Both the position numbers and the translations under genes were made by a program. Shown here piece after piece: positions 25,450-34,288 of a stretch of DNA of 64,000 nucleotides. The DNA lies in contig NZ_BOOC01000022.1 in assembly GCF_016863035.1 (NCBI RefSeq), positions 1 through 64,000 of the forward strand. Direction: 5' to 3'. Position 1 is the first letter of the stretch, and every line of letters starts with the position of its first letter. The DNA comes from Microbispora corallina (lineage in GTDB: Bacteria; Actinomycetota; Actinomycetes; Streptosporangiales; Streptosporangiaceae). The notes under the pieces are model-generated. The model saw only the letters and a program-made list of their open reading frames with translations. It ran no database searches and had not been told where the DNA came from.

Positions 25450-26883
25450 TCACGGGTGCAGCAGGGTCAGCGCCAGGGCCAGAGCGGGGTCGCGCCCGGC
25501 GGCGGCGTCCCCGGGGGTCGGGGGCACGTAGTGGTCGGGCGCCACGCCGATGCGGTCGACGACCTCCCGATCGGGGGCCAGGTGGTGCTTGGACGGAAGC
25601 CCCAGGACGGTGTTGTTGCCGAGAAGGTACATCTGCGCCGGGCCAGACACCGCACCGGCGGTCCGCGTCCCGACCAGCCGGCCGAGATGGAGGTCCTTGA
25701 CGGCGGAGCTGAAGTGCTCGCAGGCCGACGCACAGCCGCGACCGGTGAGCACCATCAGCGGCAGGCCGAGCAGCGGGACCGTGTCGTCGGTCCGCAGGGT
25801 CTCACAGGCGCCGTCCGCGGCGCACAGGTACGCGGTGACCTTGCCGTGGGCGAATCCGCCCAGCAGGCGGTCGGCCTCATCGGGACTGCCGCCGCCGTTG
25901 TCCCGCAGATCCAGCACGAGGCCGGTGAGGGTCCGGCCGGTGCCCAGCCTGGAGATGGCCGTGAAGACCCTGTCCGCGGCGTCGGGCGCGAACCCGTCCA
26001 GCCGTACGTAGGCGATGCCGTCCCGCAGCAACCTGGACGACACGGGTTGCGTCACGGCCGGATCGGGCTGGTAGAGGCCGGGCTTCAGGGTCACGGTCCA
26101 GCGGCGGCCAGTGCCCTGCCGCAGCAGGCGGAGCGTGACCGGACCGTCCTGCGGATACCGCGGGTAGAGCGCGGTGACCGCGGCCGGGGTGACGAGTCCG
26201 TCGACGAAGGGCGCCGATCCGTTGACCGATTCGATGACGTCGCCGGGACGCAGGCCGGCGCCCTTCGCCGGCCCGCCCAGGACGGCGGTGACGAACAGCG
26301 GGGGCAGGGCGCTCCCGGGACTGCCGGCCACCTGCGGGCCCACGCTGGCCTTGAGACCCAGGTCGTACCGGTCGTCGTCGTAGGAGTCGGGAGGCCGCTG
26401 GACGCCGTGCGTCCAGCGGACGTGGTCGTCGCCCAGACCGGCCACGATGGCCTGCAGGGTGGCGGCGGCCAGCCTCTCCCGGAGGCCGGCGTCGTCGGGC
26501 AGCTGGTCGGTGGTGCGCCGGTAGGCCGCCTCGAACGCGGCCCAATCGGCCTTCCGGTCACCGGTCAGCGCCGGTGCGGTGGCCTCGGGCAGGTCGCGCC
26601 CGTTGCGGTTGAGCTCCTGCGTGAAGGCGGCGAATGCCCCGGTCAGCAGCGAGCGGGTGTCCAGCGTGGCCCCGCTGTAGTAGTAGGCGAGGATGCAGTT
26701 GTAGGCCTGCTCGACGACGTCGATCGTTGTGGGCGTCTCCGGCGCGGGGTTGCCCTGGGGCTGCGCGCATACGGCCTTCCCGGCGTCGGCCGCCGTGCTG
26801 GGCTGGGTGCGCGGCGGCGTGCTCCCCGTACAGGCCGCCGCCAGGAAGAGGAGGAGCCCGGCCGTCATGGTCCTGACGGTCAT
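25450..26883 (-). CDS. S41-family (tail-specific) peptidase lipoprotein
   Basis: Predicted 477-residue secreted serine protease. It starts with a lipoprotein signal (LFLAAACTG lipobox), then a helical domain, a PDZ-like region (GAGLRPGDVIESVNGS) and the S41 core, with VLDLRDNGGG and the catalytic serine in GRGCASACEHF. ATG 26883 overlaps the permease stop as ATGA. S41 peptidases degrade or process C termini of exported proteins. As part of an ABC exporter operon it may process the exported product or clear damaged envelope proteins. Confidence 0.86.
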   Translation of the reverse strand: MTVRTMTAGLLLFLAAACTGSTPPRTQPSTAADAGKAVCAQPQGNPAPETPTTIDVVEQAYNCILAYYYSGATLDTRSLLTGAFAAFTQELNRNGRDLPEATAPALTGDRKADWAAFEAAYRRTTDQLPDDAGLRERLAAATLQAIVAGLGDDHVRWTHGVQRPPDSYDDDRYDLGLKASVGPQVAGSPGSALPPLFVTAVLGGPAKGAGLRPGDVIESVNGSAPFVDGLVTPAAVTALYPRYPQDGPVTLRLLRQGTGRRWTVTLKPGLYQPDPAVTQPVSSRLLRDGIAYVRLDGFAPDAADRVFTAISRLGTGRTLTGLVLDLRDNGGGSPDEADRLLGGFAHGKVTAYLCAADGACETLRTDDTVPLLGLPLMVLTGRGCASACEHFSSAVKDLHLGRLVGTRTAGAVSGPAQMYLLGNNTVLGLPSKHHLAPDREVVDRIGVAPDHYVPPTPGDAAAGRDPALALALTLLHP

Positions 26884-27947
26884 GACACGCGCCTGCGGAT
26901 CCACCAGAAGCAGAACGCCGTGAGGCCGGCGATGAGGAGGGCGTAAAGCCCGGCCTCGATCCACTGGAAGGGCCAGAAACGGTCGAAGGGCTGGTAGGTG
27001 GCCTGTTGCCGGTAACCCAGCCGGTTGATCTCGGCCAGGCACCCGGCATAGTGATCCCCTGCCTGTGCCGTCTCCGGTCGCTGCTCCGGCGGTGCGCAGG
27101 GTCCGGAGGACGTGGACACGGCGATGGCGCCAGGGCCGCTGTCGTCGAGCGTGCGCCCGGAGCGGTCGACGAGGTGGCTGGACAGGACCCAGGCGCCCGT
27201 GTGGCCGGGTATCGCCGACTCCAGGGTCAGTGCCAGGGATCCGCCGTCGCGCGGCATGTGGATCCCGTCCACGTTCGCAGGGCTGAGTTCGAAGGCCGAG
27301 CTGACCGGGGGGAGCAGGTGGGGCCGGACCACCAGCGGCATGGCGAGCTGCACCGCCGCGAAGACGGCCAGGGCGACGGCCATGGCGGGCAGGGTCCGGC
27401 GGACGAGCATCCCCACGGTCACACCGAGGACGAAGGCGAAAGCCGCGTACGCCATGGGGACGATGCCGCGCGCGCCGAACACCAGGGGATCCATCAGCGT
27501 GAAGCCTGGGGCGGCGGACTTGTCCAGGGGCTCGGCCCACCAGGTCACCGCGGCGCTGCACAGCCCGGCGGCGGTCATGGAGGCCAGGCCGGTGAACGCG
27601 AGTTTGACGGCCAGCCAGCGAGTGCGGGTGATGCTCTGGTTCCACACCAGCAGGTGCGTGCCGGCCTCCAGCTCACGGGCGATCAGCGGCGCTCCCCAGA
27701 AGAGCCCGATCAGGGCGGGCAGGACCAGCACGACGACGGTGACCGCCAGGAAAGGAATCTGCTTGTCGTCGAAGAACCGGTCGAAGAAGCGCGCGCAGTC
27801 GCCGCCCCGGGTGCAGGCGGTGATTCCGGAGGAGTAGTCGGAGGCCAGGGTCGGGCCGGTCAGGGCAAGGACGGCGGCGAGCGCGACGAGCGCGACGGCC
27901 GTCGTCACGGCGCCGCCGCGCAGCTGGCGCCAGGTCAGCCAGATCAT
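26880..27947 (-). CDS. ABC transporter permease (YtrC/D-like)
   Basis: Predicted 355-residue membrane protein with about six hydrophobic helices (first at residues 13-33, last at 330-350) and a large extracytoplasmic part (about 220-320) between helices 5 and 6. ATG 27947 overlaps the ATPase stop by four bases. It pairs with the preceding ATPase as an exporter. Substrate unknown. Confidence 0.86.
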   Translation of the reverse strand: MIWLTWRQLRGGAVTTAVALVALAAVLALTGPTLASDYSSGITACTRGGDCARFFDRFFDDKQIPFLAVTVVVLVLPALIGLFWGAPLIARELEAGTHLLVWNQSITRTRWLAVKLAFTGLASMTAAGLCSAAVTWWAEPLDKSAAPGFTLMDPLVFGARGIVPMAYAAFAFVLGVTVGMLVRRTLPAMAVALAVFAAVQLAMPLVVRPHLLPPVSSAFELSPANVDGIHMPRDGGSLALTLESAIPGHTGAWVLSSHLVDRSGRTLDDSGPGAIAVSTSSGPCAPPEQRPETAQAGDHYAGCLAEINRLGYRQQATYQPFDRFWPFQWIEAGLYALLIAGLTAFCFWWIRRRVS

Positions 27948-28825
27948 TGCTGCACCTCCAAGAGCGGCCGGGCGGCGGCGGGCTTTTCCATGTAGGCCAG
28001 GACGAGGTCTTCCAGACTGAGCCCGCTGACCGTCCAGGCGGGGTCGTGGATCGGAGCCTCGGTGCGTACGACGAAGGTGCTCTGCCGGTCGGTGTGGCGC
28101 GCGGAGACGACGTGCTGGTCGGCGGGCAGGCGGCCGGGATCGCGGCGCGGGCCGGTGAGCCGGTGATGGGTGGCCAGCAGGTTCTCGATCTGCCCGGCGA
28201 CCCGGACACGCGAGTCGACGAGCACGATGAGGTAGTCACACGTCCGTTCCAGGTCGGCCACCAGGTGGGAGGAGAGCACCACGCTGAGCTCGTGCTCGGC
28301 GACCGCCTCCATCAGGCCCTGGAGGAACTCGCGGCGGGCGAGCGGGTCGAGCGAGGCGACCGGCTCGTCCAGGATCAGGAGCTCGGGTCGCTTGGCGAGG
28401 CCCAGGGTGAGGGCGAGCTGGGCCCGCTGACCGCCCGACAGGTTCCCCGCCCGGTGCGACAGATCGAGCCCAAGCTGTCCGATCCGGTTCCGTGCCAGCG
28501 CCGCGTCCCATCCGCGGTTGAGCCGGGCTCCCAGCCGCAGATGGTCGGCGACGCTCAGCCCGGCGTAGACAGGGGTGTCCTGGGCGACGAAACCGACCTT
28601 TGCCAGCTGCGCCGGGCCGCCCGCCGGGCCGCCGAGCACGGCGACGCTGCCCGACGTCGGCGCCAGCTGGCCGCCGGCGAGCTTCAGCAGTGTGGTCTTG
28701 CCGGCCCCGTTGGGGCCCACCAGCCCGACGACGTGCCCGGCCGGGATGTCGATGGTGCAGTCGCGCAGCGCCCATCGCCTGCCGTACCTCTTGCCCAGCC
28801 CCCGGGCCTGCAGGACGGCGGTCAC
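27944..28825 (-). CDS. ABC transporter ATP-binding protein (YtrB-like)
   Basis: Predicted 293-residue ATPase with Walker A GPNGAGKTT (about residues 38-46), signature LSGGQRAQ and Walker B LLILDEPVASLD. A C-terminal extension of about 80 residues follows the nucleotide-binding domain, as in exporter ATPases of the YtrB/BcrA class. GTG 28825 start with GGAGGAC upstream. It is the second gene of the YtrA-type operon. Confidence 0.9.
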   Translation of the reverse strand: MTAVLQARGLGKRYGRRWALRDCTIDIPAGHVVGLVGPNGAGKTTLLKLAGGQLAPTSGSVAVLGGPAGGPAQLAKVGFVAQDTPVYAGLSVADHLRLGARLNRGWDAALARNRIGQLGLDLSHRAGNLSGGQRAQLALTLGLAKRPELLILDEPVASLDPLARREFLQGLMEAVAEHELSVVLSSHLVADLERTCDYLIVLVDSRVRVAGQIENLLATHHRLTGPRRDPGRLPADQHVVSARHTDRQSTFVVRTEAPIHDPAWTVSGLSLEDLVLAYMEKPAAARPLLEVQQ

Positions 28826-28883
28826 GAGGCGTCCTCCGGAGCCCTCACGACCAGGGTGCTGGCGATGCCCTCGCTTCGCTCGG

Positions 28884-29288
28884 TCACGCTATGTCCTCCT
28901 CTGAGGCGGTCCGAAAGGTTGTCGTGAACAGGGCCTCGATGCTCTCGTCGTCGAGACCGGCCTGACGGGCCCGGGCCAGCCAGCGCTGCAGCTCTCGGCG
29001 TAACGGGGCGTGCGCGGCCAGCGACGCGTCGGTCAGGGTCCTGGTCACGAACGTCCCGACCCCCGGCCTGGCGGCCGCCAGGCCCTCGTGCTCGAGTTCC
29101 CGATAGGCCTTGAGGACCGTGTTGGGGTTGATCGCCAGCCGCGCGACCACGTCCTTGACGGTCGGAAGCTGGTCGCCTTCACGCAGCAGCCCCAGCCGCA
29201 GCGCGTGGCGTACCTGGTGGACCAACTGCAGGTACGGCGAGACACCGGACCGGCCGTCCAGATGGAACTCGATCACCCAGCCCTCCAT
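28884..29288 (-). CDS. GntR family regulator, YtrA subfamily
   Basis: Predicted 134-residue regulator: a GntR winged helix (YLQLVHQVRHALRLG, then LAINPNTVLKAYRELEHEG) followed by a short helical dimerisation tail, the small size typical of YtrA proteins. First gene of a five-gene operon with an ABC exporter, which is the standard YtrA context (response to cell-wall antibiotics in Bacillus). A 7-bp-arm inverted repeat sits directly upstream, indicating autorepression. Confidence 0.9.
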   Translation of the reverse strand: MEGWVIEFHLDGRSGVSPYLQLVHQVRHALRLGLLREGDQLPTVKDVVARLAINPNTVLKAYRELEHEGLAAARPGVGTFVTRTLTDASLAAHAPLRRELQRWLARARQAGLDDESIEALFTTTFRTASEEDIA

Positions 29289-29296
29289 TTATCTAG

Positions 29297-29316
29297 ACTC
29301 CTAGTACTTTAGGAGT
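29297..29316. promoter_or_regulatory. YtrA-type operator palindrome
   Basis: ACTCCTA and TAGGAGT arms (29297-29303, 29310-29316) around a 6-base spacer, 9 bases upstream of the GntR start. It contains a TACTAG -10-like hexamer on the minus strand, so binding would block the operon promoter. Confidence 0.7.
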
Positions 29317-29445
29317 GTAGTTGTTAAGCCGTCGTAAGGATCGCGGCCGTCCTGAAGCGGGGCATACACGGCCGGAAGCGAGATGAGCGCGTCTCCCGAA
29401 GACGCGAAGGCAGCGGCCGGTCCGGCGACCGCCTGCGGCTCGCCG

Positions 29446-30066
29446 CTATCGGGGCAGGTAGACGAGCTCGCCGAAGCCCGCGGCGGCGCGGCCGGCCGTG
29501 GCGGTGGCGAGCCAGCGCTCGAACTCCGGCACGCCGTCCTCCGCCACCGCGACCTCGAACGTGACGCGCGCGCCGTAGTCCACTCCCCGCAGCGCGTACG
29601 GCGAGGCCCGCAGGTCGTTCTCCAGCCGCCCGGCGTGCCCGTGGTCGATCGACACGGCGACGAGCGTGGCGGGGACCATCTCCACCACCTCGGCCCGGTC
29701 GAGCGCCTCGCCCACGGCGCCGCCGTACGCGCGGGCCAGGCCGCCGGCGCCGAGCAGCACGCCCCCGAAGTAGCGGGTCACGACGGCCACGACGTCGGCG
29801 AAGCCGCGCCGGGTGAGCATCTCCAGCATCGGGGTGCCCGCCGTGCCGCCGGGCTCGCCGTCGTCGTCGGCCCGCCGCTGCCCGGTCCCGAGGACGTACG
29901 CCGTGCAGTTGTGAGTGGCGTCGGCGTGCAGCCGCCTGCGGGCGGCGACGAACTCCCGCACGGCCTCCTCGCTCGGCGCGGGCGCGAGCGCGCAGAGGAA
30001 CCGCGACCGGCGGACCTCGGTCTCGTGCTCGATGACGTTCCTGATCGTGCGGTACGGCGCGGCCAC
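29446..30066 (-). CDS. IMPACT/YigZ family protein
   Basis: Predicted 206-residue protein with the UPF0029/YigZ N-terminal domain (FLCALAPAPSEEAVREF, HNCTAYVLG, DDGEPGGTAGTPML, VTRYFGGVLLGAGGL) and the short C-terminal ferredoxin-like domain. Members are linked to translation or stress responses; the bacterial function is undefined. A TACGCT -10 box (30078-30073, minus) gives a transcript start at GTG 30066, so it is probably leaderless. Confidence 0.9.
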   Translation of the reverse strand: MAAPYRTIRNVIEHETEVRRSRFLCALAPAPSEEAVREFVAARRRLHADATHNCTAYVLGTGQRRADDDGEPGGTAGTPMLEMLTRRGFADVVAVVTRYFGGVLLGAGGLARAYGGAVGEALDRAEVVEMVPATLVAVSIDHGHAGRLENDLRASPYALRGVDYGARVTFEVAVAEDGVPEFERWLATATAGRAAAGFGELVYLPR

Positions 30067-30090
30067 CCGGTCAGCGTACCGACCGGGCGC

Positions 30091-30108
30091 CTTTACGAAG
30101 TAAGGTCA
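30091..30108. promoter_or_regulatory. CTTTACGAAGTAAGG palindrome, copy 2
   Basis: 18 bases identical at 17 positions to 44095-44112. The core TTAC-N3-GTAA is palindromic. It overlaps the 3' end of the cupin gene and lies upstream of the YigZ-family promoter. Confidence 0.4.
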
Positions 30109-30578
30109 TCGGTGCGGCCGAGGCCGACCGGCCCTTCCCAGGTCAGCGAGGGCAGGTTGACCACGATGGCCTCCTGCGTGCTGCGCGCGATGACGACGAC
30201 CGCCTCCGCCTCCGGGTCGGGATTCTCCTCGCGGTGCGGGACGAACGGCGGGACGTAGACGTAGTCCCCCGGCCGGGTGTCGATCCGCACCTCCCGGGGC
30301 CGGTCCCCCTCGACGTCGAGGAAGACGAACGACGGCGTGCCGCTCACCACGTAGATCGCCGTCTCGCAGGCCCCGTGGTGGTGGTCGGCCGAGATCGTCC
30401 CGGGCGCGACGTGGGTCTGGCCCATCCACAGGCCCACCGAGCCGACGGTGGCGCCGCTGATGGCCGCCCTGCGGACCATGCCGCCCGTCTGGGCCGTCTC
30501 CGCGGTCAGGCCGCCCGGCCCGACGTGGTGCAGCCGCCGGTGGAACGGGTCGTCGGGCGGCGTTGCGCCGTCAGCCAT
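30093..30578 (-). CDS. Cupin-domain protein
   Basis: Predicted 161-residue single-domain cupin. The metal site is visible in ISADHHHGACETAIYVVSG (HxH...E) and PPFVPHREEN (second His). Such proteins are small metal-dependent isomerases, dioxygenases or sugar-binding proteins. ATG 30578 overlaps the flavin reductase 3' end by 8 bases with GGAGGTG before it. It is the last gene of the GntR-controlled importer operon and may act on the imported compound. Confidence 0.82.
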   Translation of the reverse strand: MADGATPPDDPFHRRLHHVGPGGLTAETAQTGGMVRRAAISGATVGSVGLWMGQTHVAPGTISADHHHGACETAIYVVSGTPSFVFLDVEGDRPREVRIDTRPGDYVYVPPFVPHREENPDPEAEAVVVIARSTQEAIVVNLPSLTWEGPVGLGRTDDLTS

Positions 30579-31107
30579 CGGCACCTCCGGTGAGGTCTCG
30601 GGGATCCAGGCCCGAGAGGATGCGGTACGTCCCGTCGTGGTAGACCAGCGGGTCGAGCGCCGGGTCCGCCCGGCCGTCCGTGACCAGGCCGAGGACGAGC
30701 CGGTGGTCGCCGGCGATGAACCGCTCGCGGGTCCGGCAGCGCAGCCAGGCGGCGGCGCCGTGGAGGAGCGGCTCCCCGCCGGGCAGGCGGCTCCAGCGGG
30801 TGCGCGGCCCGAAACGGTCGGCCCCGCGGCGGGCGAACAGCGCCGCCAGGTCGTGCTGCCCGGCCGCGAGGATGTGCACCACGAAGGCGTCGCCGTCGCG
30901 GATGGCCGGCCAGCACGACGACGACGTCCCGATGCCGAACGCCAGCATGGGAGGCTCCCGGGACACCGACGTGACCGAGGTGGCGGTGAACCCCACCGGC
31001 CCGTGCTCCGACATCGTCGTCACGACGGCGACCCCGGCCGCGTGCCGGCGGAAGGCGGACAGGAAGGCGTCCCGTGGCGACCCGTCCTCGATCGCGTCCG
31101 CGCTCAT
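30571..31107 (-). CDS. Flavin reductase-like FMN-binding protein
   Basis: Predicted 178-residue flavin reductase of the HpaC/NADH:FMN oxidoreductase type (SAFRRHAAGVAVVTT, GFTATSVTSVSREPPMLAFG, LAAGQHDLAALFA). These supply reduced flavin to a two-component monooxygenase, or reduce flavins generally. No partner oxygenase is nearby. ATG 31107 overlaps the preceding small ORF (ATGA). Operon position suggests oxidation of the imported substrate, which is inference. Confidence 0.87.
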   Translation of the reverse strand: MSADAIEDGSPRDAFLSAFRRHAAGVAVVTTMSEHGPVGFTATSVTSVSREPPMLAFGIGTSSSCWPAIRDGDAFVVHILAAGQHDLAALFARRGADRFGPRTRWSRLPGGEPLLHGAAAWLRCRTRERFIAGDHRLVLGLVTDGRADPALDPLVYHDGTYRILSGLDPRDLTGGADG

Positions 31108-31205
31108 GCGCCCCCCGCCGCGGGTACGGCGGCCGGCTTCATGTGGAGAGCCGGGGGCGGGCTGAGCGGGTGTGGCGGGGCGGGGGCGTCTGGGGGCGCC
31201 GTCAT
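31104..31205 (-). CDS. Candidate 33-residue proline-rich peptide
   Basis: Small reading frame with a good GGGAGGTT ribosome site and an ATG at 31205. It ends in an ATGA overlap with the flavin reductase start, as expected for a coupled gene. The product is proline- and alanine-rich (starts MTAPPDAPAPPHPLSPPPAL) with a single Lys and no hydrophobic core. It could be a real micropeptide, a coupling leader for the reductase, or a degenerate remnant. Third-position GC is roughly 84%, compatible with but not proof of coding. Confidence 0.4.
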   Translation of the reverse strand: MTAPPDAPAPPHPLSPPPALHMKPAAVPAAGGA

Positions 31206-31293
31206 GAACCGAACCTCCCTCAATCGTGGGGCGCCTTCAAGTGTCGTCGGCCCTTCCGATGTGCCGTCACCCGGGGTCCCCTCCCCCGCTCCT

Positions 31294-32085
31294 TCACGAG
31301 GGCGTGTCGGTGCGGCGCAGCTCGTGGGCCAGCTCGTCGAGCTCGGCTCCCCCGGCCATCAGCGAGGTCAGCTCGTCCCTGCCGATGTCGGCCTTGCCGT
31401 ATTCCCCCAGGCCGGCTCCCCGGTTGAGGAGCAGGAACCGGTCCCCCACCGGGTAGGCGTGGTGGGGGTTGTGCGTGATGAACACCACGCCGAGGCCCCG
31501 GTCGCGGGCCTGGGCGATGTACCGCAGCACGACCCCGGCCTGCTTCACCCCCAGTGCGGAGGTCGGCTCGTCGAGGATGAGCACGCGGGCGCCGAAGTGG
31601 ACGGCCCGCGCGATGGCGACCGACTGCCGCTCGCCGCCGGACAGCGTGCCGACCGGCTGGTCCACGTCCCGGATGTCGATGCCCATGCGGCGCAGCTCCT
31701 CGCGGGCGACCCGCTTTGCCGTGGCCACGTCGAAGCCGCCGAGCGCACGGGACGGGCCGCGGGCCGGAGGCTCGGAGCCGAGGAAGAAGTTCCGCCAGAC
31801 CGACATCAGCGGGATCATCGCGAGGTCCTGGTAGACCGTGGCGATGCCCCGGTCGAGCGCCTCCCTCGGACTGCCGAACCGGACCGGCTCGCCGTCCACC
31901 AGGTACGTCCCGGAGTCGGGGGCGTGGACGCCGGAGAGGATCTTGATGAGGGTGGACTTGCCCGCGCCGTTGTCGCCGAGCACGCAGGTCACCCCGCCCC
32001 GCTCGACGGTCATCGACACCCCGCGCAACGCCACGACGCTGCCGAAGGTCTTGCCCACGTCGCGGGTCTCCAGGAGCGGGGTCAC
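31294..32085 (-). CDS. Sugar-type ABC importer ATPase (single domain)
   Basis: Predicted 263-residue ATPase with Walker [10 protein letters not shown] (about residues 37-45), signature LSGGERQ and Walker [13 protein letters not shown]. Half the length of RbsA-type ATPases, it matches the single-domain FrcA type of CUT2 importers. GTG 32085 overlaps the permease stop as GTGA. It powers the importer formed with the two genes upstream. Confidence 0.92.
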   Translation of the reverse strand: MTPLLETRDVGKTFGSVVALRGVSMTVERGGVTCVLGDNGAGKSTLIKILSGVHAPDSGTYLVDGEPVRFGSPREALDRGIATVYQDLAMIPLMSVWRNFFLGSEPPARGPSRALGGFDVATAKRVAREELRRMGIDIRDVDQPVGTLSGGERQSVAIARAVHFGARVLILDEPTSALGVKQAGVVLRYIAQARDRGLGVVFITHNPHHAYPVGDRFLLLNRGAGLGEYGKADIGRDELTSLMAGGAELDELAHELRRTDTPS

Positions 32086-33116
32086 CGCCTCACCTCCTCC
32101 GCGTAGCGGCGGACCAGCCGGTTGGCGAGGGTCGCCAGCAGGAGCATCGCGCCGAGGAAGAACTTGAACCAGTCGGCGTCCCAGCCGGCGAACACGATGC
32201 CCTTGTCCGCCATGCCGAAGATGACCGCGCCGATCGCCGCCCCCACCGGCGAGCCGTACCCGCCGGTGAGCAGGCAGCCGCCGATGACGGCCGCGATGAT
32301 GAAGATGAACTCCTGACCGATGCCCGCGTTGGCCTGCACGGACGTGAAGCGCAGCGCGAGGATCGAGCCGACCAGCCACGCCGCGCCCGCCGTCGTCATG
32401 AACAGGGCGATCTTCACACGGGCCGCGGGCACGCCGACCGCGCGAGCGGCCTGCTCGTTGCCGCCGACGGCGAACACCCAGTTGCCGGCCCGGGTCCGGG
32501 TGAGGACCCAGGTGGCCAGGGCCGTCACGGCCACCCACCACAGGATCGCCACCCGGAAGCCGGTGCCGCCCAGCGTGACCGACCCGGCGAGCACCGCCCG
32601 GGCGCCGTCGTACCCGGCGGCGTGGCGCAGGCCGCTCACCTGGACGGTCCCGGTCAGCGCCTTGGTCACCCCGAGGTTGAGTCCCTGGAGCATCAGGAAC
32701 GTCCCGAGCGTGACGATGAAGCTCGGCAGCTTCGTCCGGACGACCAGCAGGCCGTTGACGAACCCGACGAGCAGGGCGACCGCCAGCCCGGCCAGCATGG
32801 CCGCCCACACGTTCCACCCGGCCCTGGTGGCGAGGGTGACCAGCACCAGCCCGCAGGTGCCGGTCAGCACCCCCGCCGACAGGTCGAACTCGCCGCCGAT
32901 CATGAGCAGGGCGATCGCCACGGCCATCACGCCGAGCGTGGAGGCCGGGTCGAGCCAGTTGGCCACGCCGTCGACCGACCGGAAGACGGCCGACTGCCCG
33001 GAGAAGAACGCGAAGACCACGATCGCTCCGACCACCGAGCCGAGTTCCGGCCGGATCAGGAGGCGGCGCAGGCGGCCCGGGTCCGCGACGCGCTCGTCCC
33101 CGGTGACGGCCGTCAT
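32082..33116 (-). CDS. CUT2-family ABC permease (RbsC/FrcC-like)
   Basis: Predicted 344-residue membrane protein with about ten hydrophobic helices and family motifs ([37 protein letters not shown]). It forms the channel of a monosaccharide or related importer. ATG 33116 lies 28 bases downstream of the binding-protein gene. Confidence 0.93.
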   Translation of the reverse strand: MTAVTGDERVADPGRLRRLLIRPELGSVVGAIVVFAFFSGQSAVFRSVDGVANWLDPASTLGVMAVAIALLMIGGEFDLSAGVLTGTCGLVLVTLATRAGWNVWAAMLAGLAVALLVGFVNGLLVVRTKLPSFIVTLGTFLMLQGLNLGVTKALTGTVQVSGLRHAAGYDGARAVLAGSVTLGGTGFRVAILWWVAVTALATWVLTRTRAGNWVFAVGGNEQAARAVGVPAARVKIALFMTTAGAAWLVGSILALRFTSVQANAGIGQEFIFIIAAVIGGCLLTGGYGSPVGAAIGAVIFGMADKGIVFAGWDADWFKFFLGAMLLLATLANRLVRRYAEEVRR

Positions 33117-33144
33117 CGCCGCTCCTCCCGCCCGGCGGCGCCGC

Positions 33145-34116
33145 TCACCGGGTGCCGCCGCTCGCGAGCCGGGCGACCTGGGCCGCGTTGTCCTTGGTCA
33201 CGAAGCCCGGCCCGGTGTTGATCGGGAGTCCGCCGCCGACCGTGTTGAGGTTCTTCTTGTACAGGTACAGGAACGTGATCGGCAGCCATCCCTGCAGGTA
33301 CTGCTGCTGGTCGACGGCGAAGAGGATCTCGCCGTCCTCGATCGCGGTGACGACGTCGCCGGACAGGTCGAAGGTCGCCAGCTTGGCCTGCGACCCGCCG
33401 TCCTTGATGGCGTCCCTGGCCGCGATCGCCACGGCGGGGTTGAGCGTCAGCACGCCGTTGACCGAGGTGTCGCTCTGCAGCTTCGCCTTGATCTTGGACG
33501 TGGCGTCCGCCAGGTCGTTGACGTCGACCTGCAGCCGCTCGACGGTGCCGCCGAGCGTGGCCGTAGCGCCGTTGCACCGCTGGTCGAGGCCCACGTTCCC
33601 GGCCTCGTGGATCACGCACAGCAGCTTGGTGACCCCGGCCTCCTTGAGCTTCTCGCCCGCCCCCCGGCCGGCCACGTCCTCCGACTGGCCGACGTGGGTG
33701 ATCGCGCCGAACTCCTTCGACCGGTCGCCGCCCGAGTTGATGGTGATCACCGGGATCTTGGCGGCCACGGCCTTCCCGATGGACTCCTTGAGGGCGTCCG
33801 GGTTGGCCATCGAGACCACCAGGCCGTCCACCTTCTCGCTCACCGCCTGGTCGATGAGCTGCGACTGCTTCGCCGGGTCGCCGTCACCCTGGTAGGTGAC
33901 CGTGACCCCGTACTGCTTTCCCGCGGCCTCGGCGCCGTTCTTCACCACGTCCCAGAAGGCGTCCCCGGCCCCCCCGTGCGTGATGACGGCGAACTTCGCG
34001 GCGGGCGCCGCGGCGGCCTGCTGCGACGGCGCGTCCTGCGACGCCCCGCCGGCACTCGAACATCCACCCAGGGCGGTCAGCAGGACGGCGGCGATCGCCA
34101 TGGTCGTCCGCTTCAT
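33145..34116 (-). CDS. Sugar-type substrate-binding lipoprotein
   Basis: Predicted 323-residue lipoprotein of the periplasmic-binding-protein-4 type. Signal and lipobox LTALGGC (Cys at about residue 19), a Ser/Gln/Ala linker, then two Rossmann-like lobes (FAVITHGGAGDAFWDVV, DGLVVSMANPDALK, PVITINSGGD, VNGVLTLNPAVA). Ligand cannot be read from sequence; the relatives bind sugars, polyols or inositols. ATG 34116 has a strong GAGGAGGAA site and a near-consensus promoter upstream. Confidence 0.92.
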   Translation of the reverse strand: MKRTTMAIAAVLLTALGGCSSAGGASQDAPSQQAAAAPAAKFAVITHGGAGDAFWDVVKNGAEAAGKQYGVTVTYQGDGDPAKQSQLIDQAVSEKVDGLVVSMANPDALKESIGKAVAAKIPVITINSGGDRSKEFGAITHVGQSEDVAGRGAGEKLKEAGVTKLLCVIHEAGNVGLDQRCNGATATLGGTVERLQVDVNDLADATSKIKAKLQSDTSVNGVLTLNPAVAIAARDAIKDGGSQAKLATFDLSGDVVTAIEDGEILFAVDQQQYLQGWLPITFLYLYKKNLNTVGGGLPINTGPGFVTKDNAAQVARLASGGTR

Positions 34117-34166
34117 CGCTTCCTCCTCACGTCGGCTCGTGCCCCCCGTGAGATCACCGGTGCTTG

Positions 34167-34195
34167 TTTCTAACCCCGCCGGACACCCCTGTCAA
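34167..34195 (-). promoter_or_regulatory. Promoter of ABC importer operon
   Basis: Minus-strand TTGACA (34195-34190) and TAGAAA (34172-34167) are separated by exactly 17 bases. This near-perfect housekeeping promoter drives the binding-protein gene and the operon behind it. The first GntR operator lies 7 bases upstream of the -35. Confidence 0.8.
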
Positions 34196-34201
34196 TGATT
34201 T

Positions 34202-34253
34202 GTCCTGACAATAGGACTTTCTGTCCTGCCGACGTTTGTCCGGACATCAGGAC
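34202..34253. promoter_or_regulatory. Two GntR/UTRA operators in divergent gap
   Basis: GTCCT-N6-AGGAC at 34202-34217 and GTCCG-N6-AGGAC at 34238-34253 are 13/16 identical, centres 36 bp apart. The second overlaps the regulator's own -35 (TTGTCC, 34236-34241; -10 TAGGAT, 34260-34265, spacing 18). This predicts autoregulation plus control of the importer. Confidence 0.78.
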
Positions 34254-34288
34254 GGTGGATAGGATCAGGGCCCCCGGAGGAGGAGAAC

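Noticed and set aside
25448-27645. Reading the S41 peptidase as a 731-residue protein
   Set aside because: The extra N-terminal part is the permease gene in another frame; the ATGA overlap at 26880-26883 and the lipoprotein signal mark the true start.
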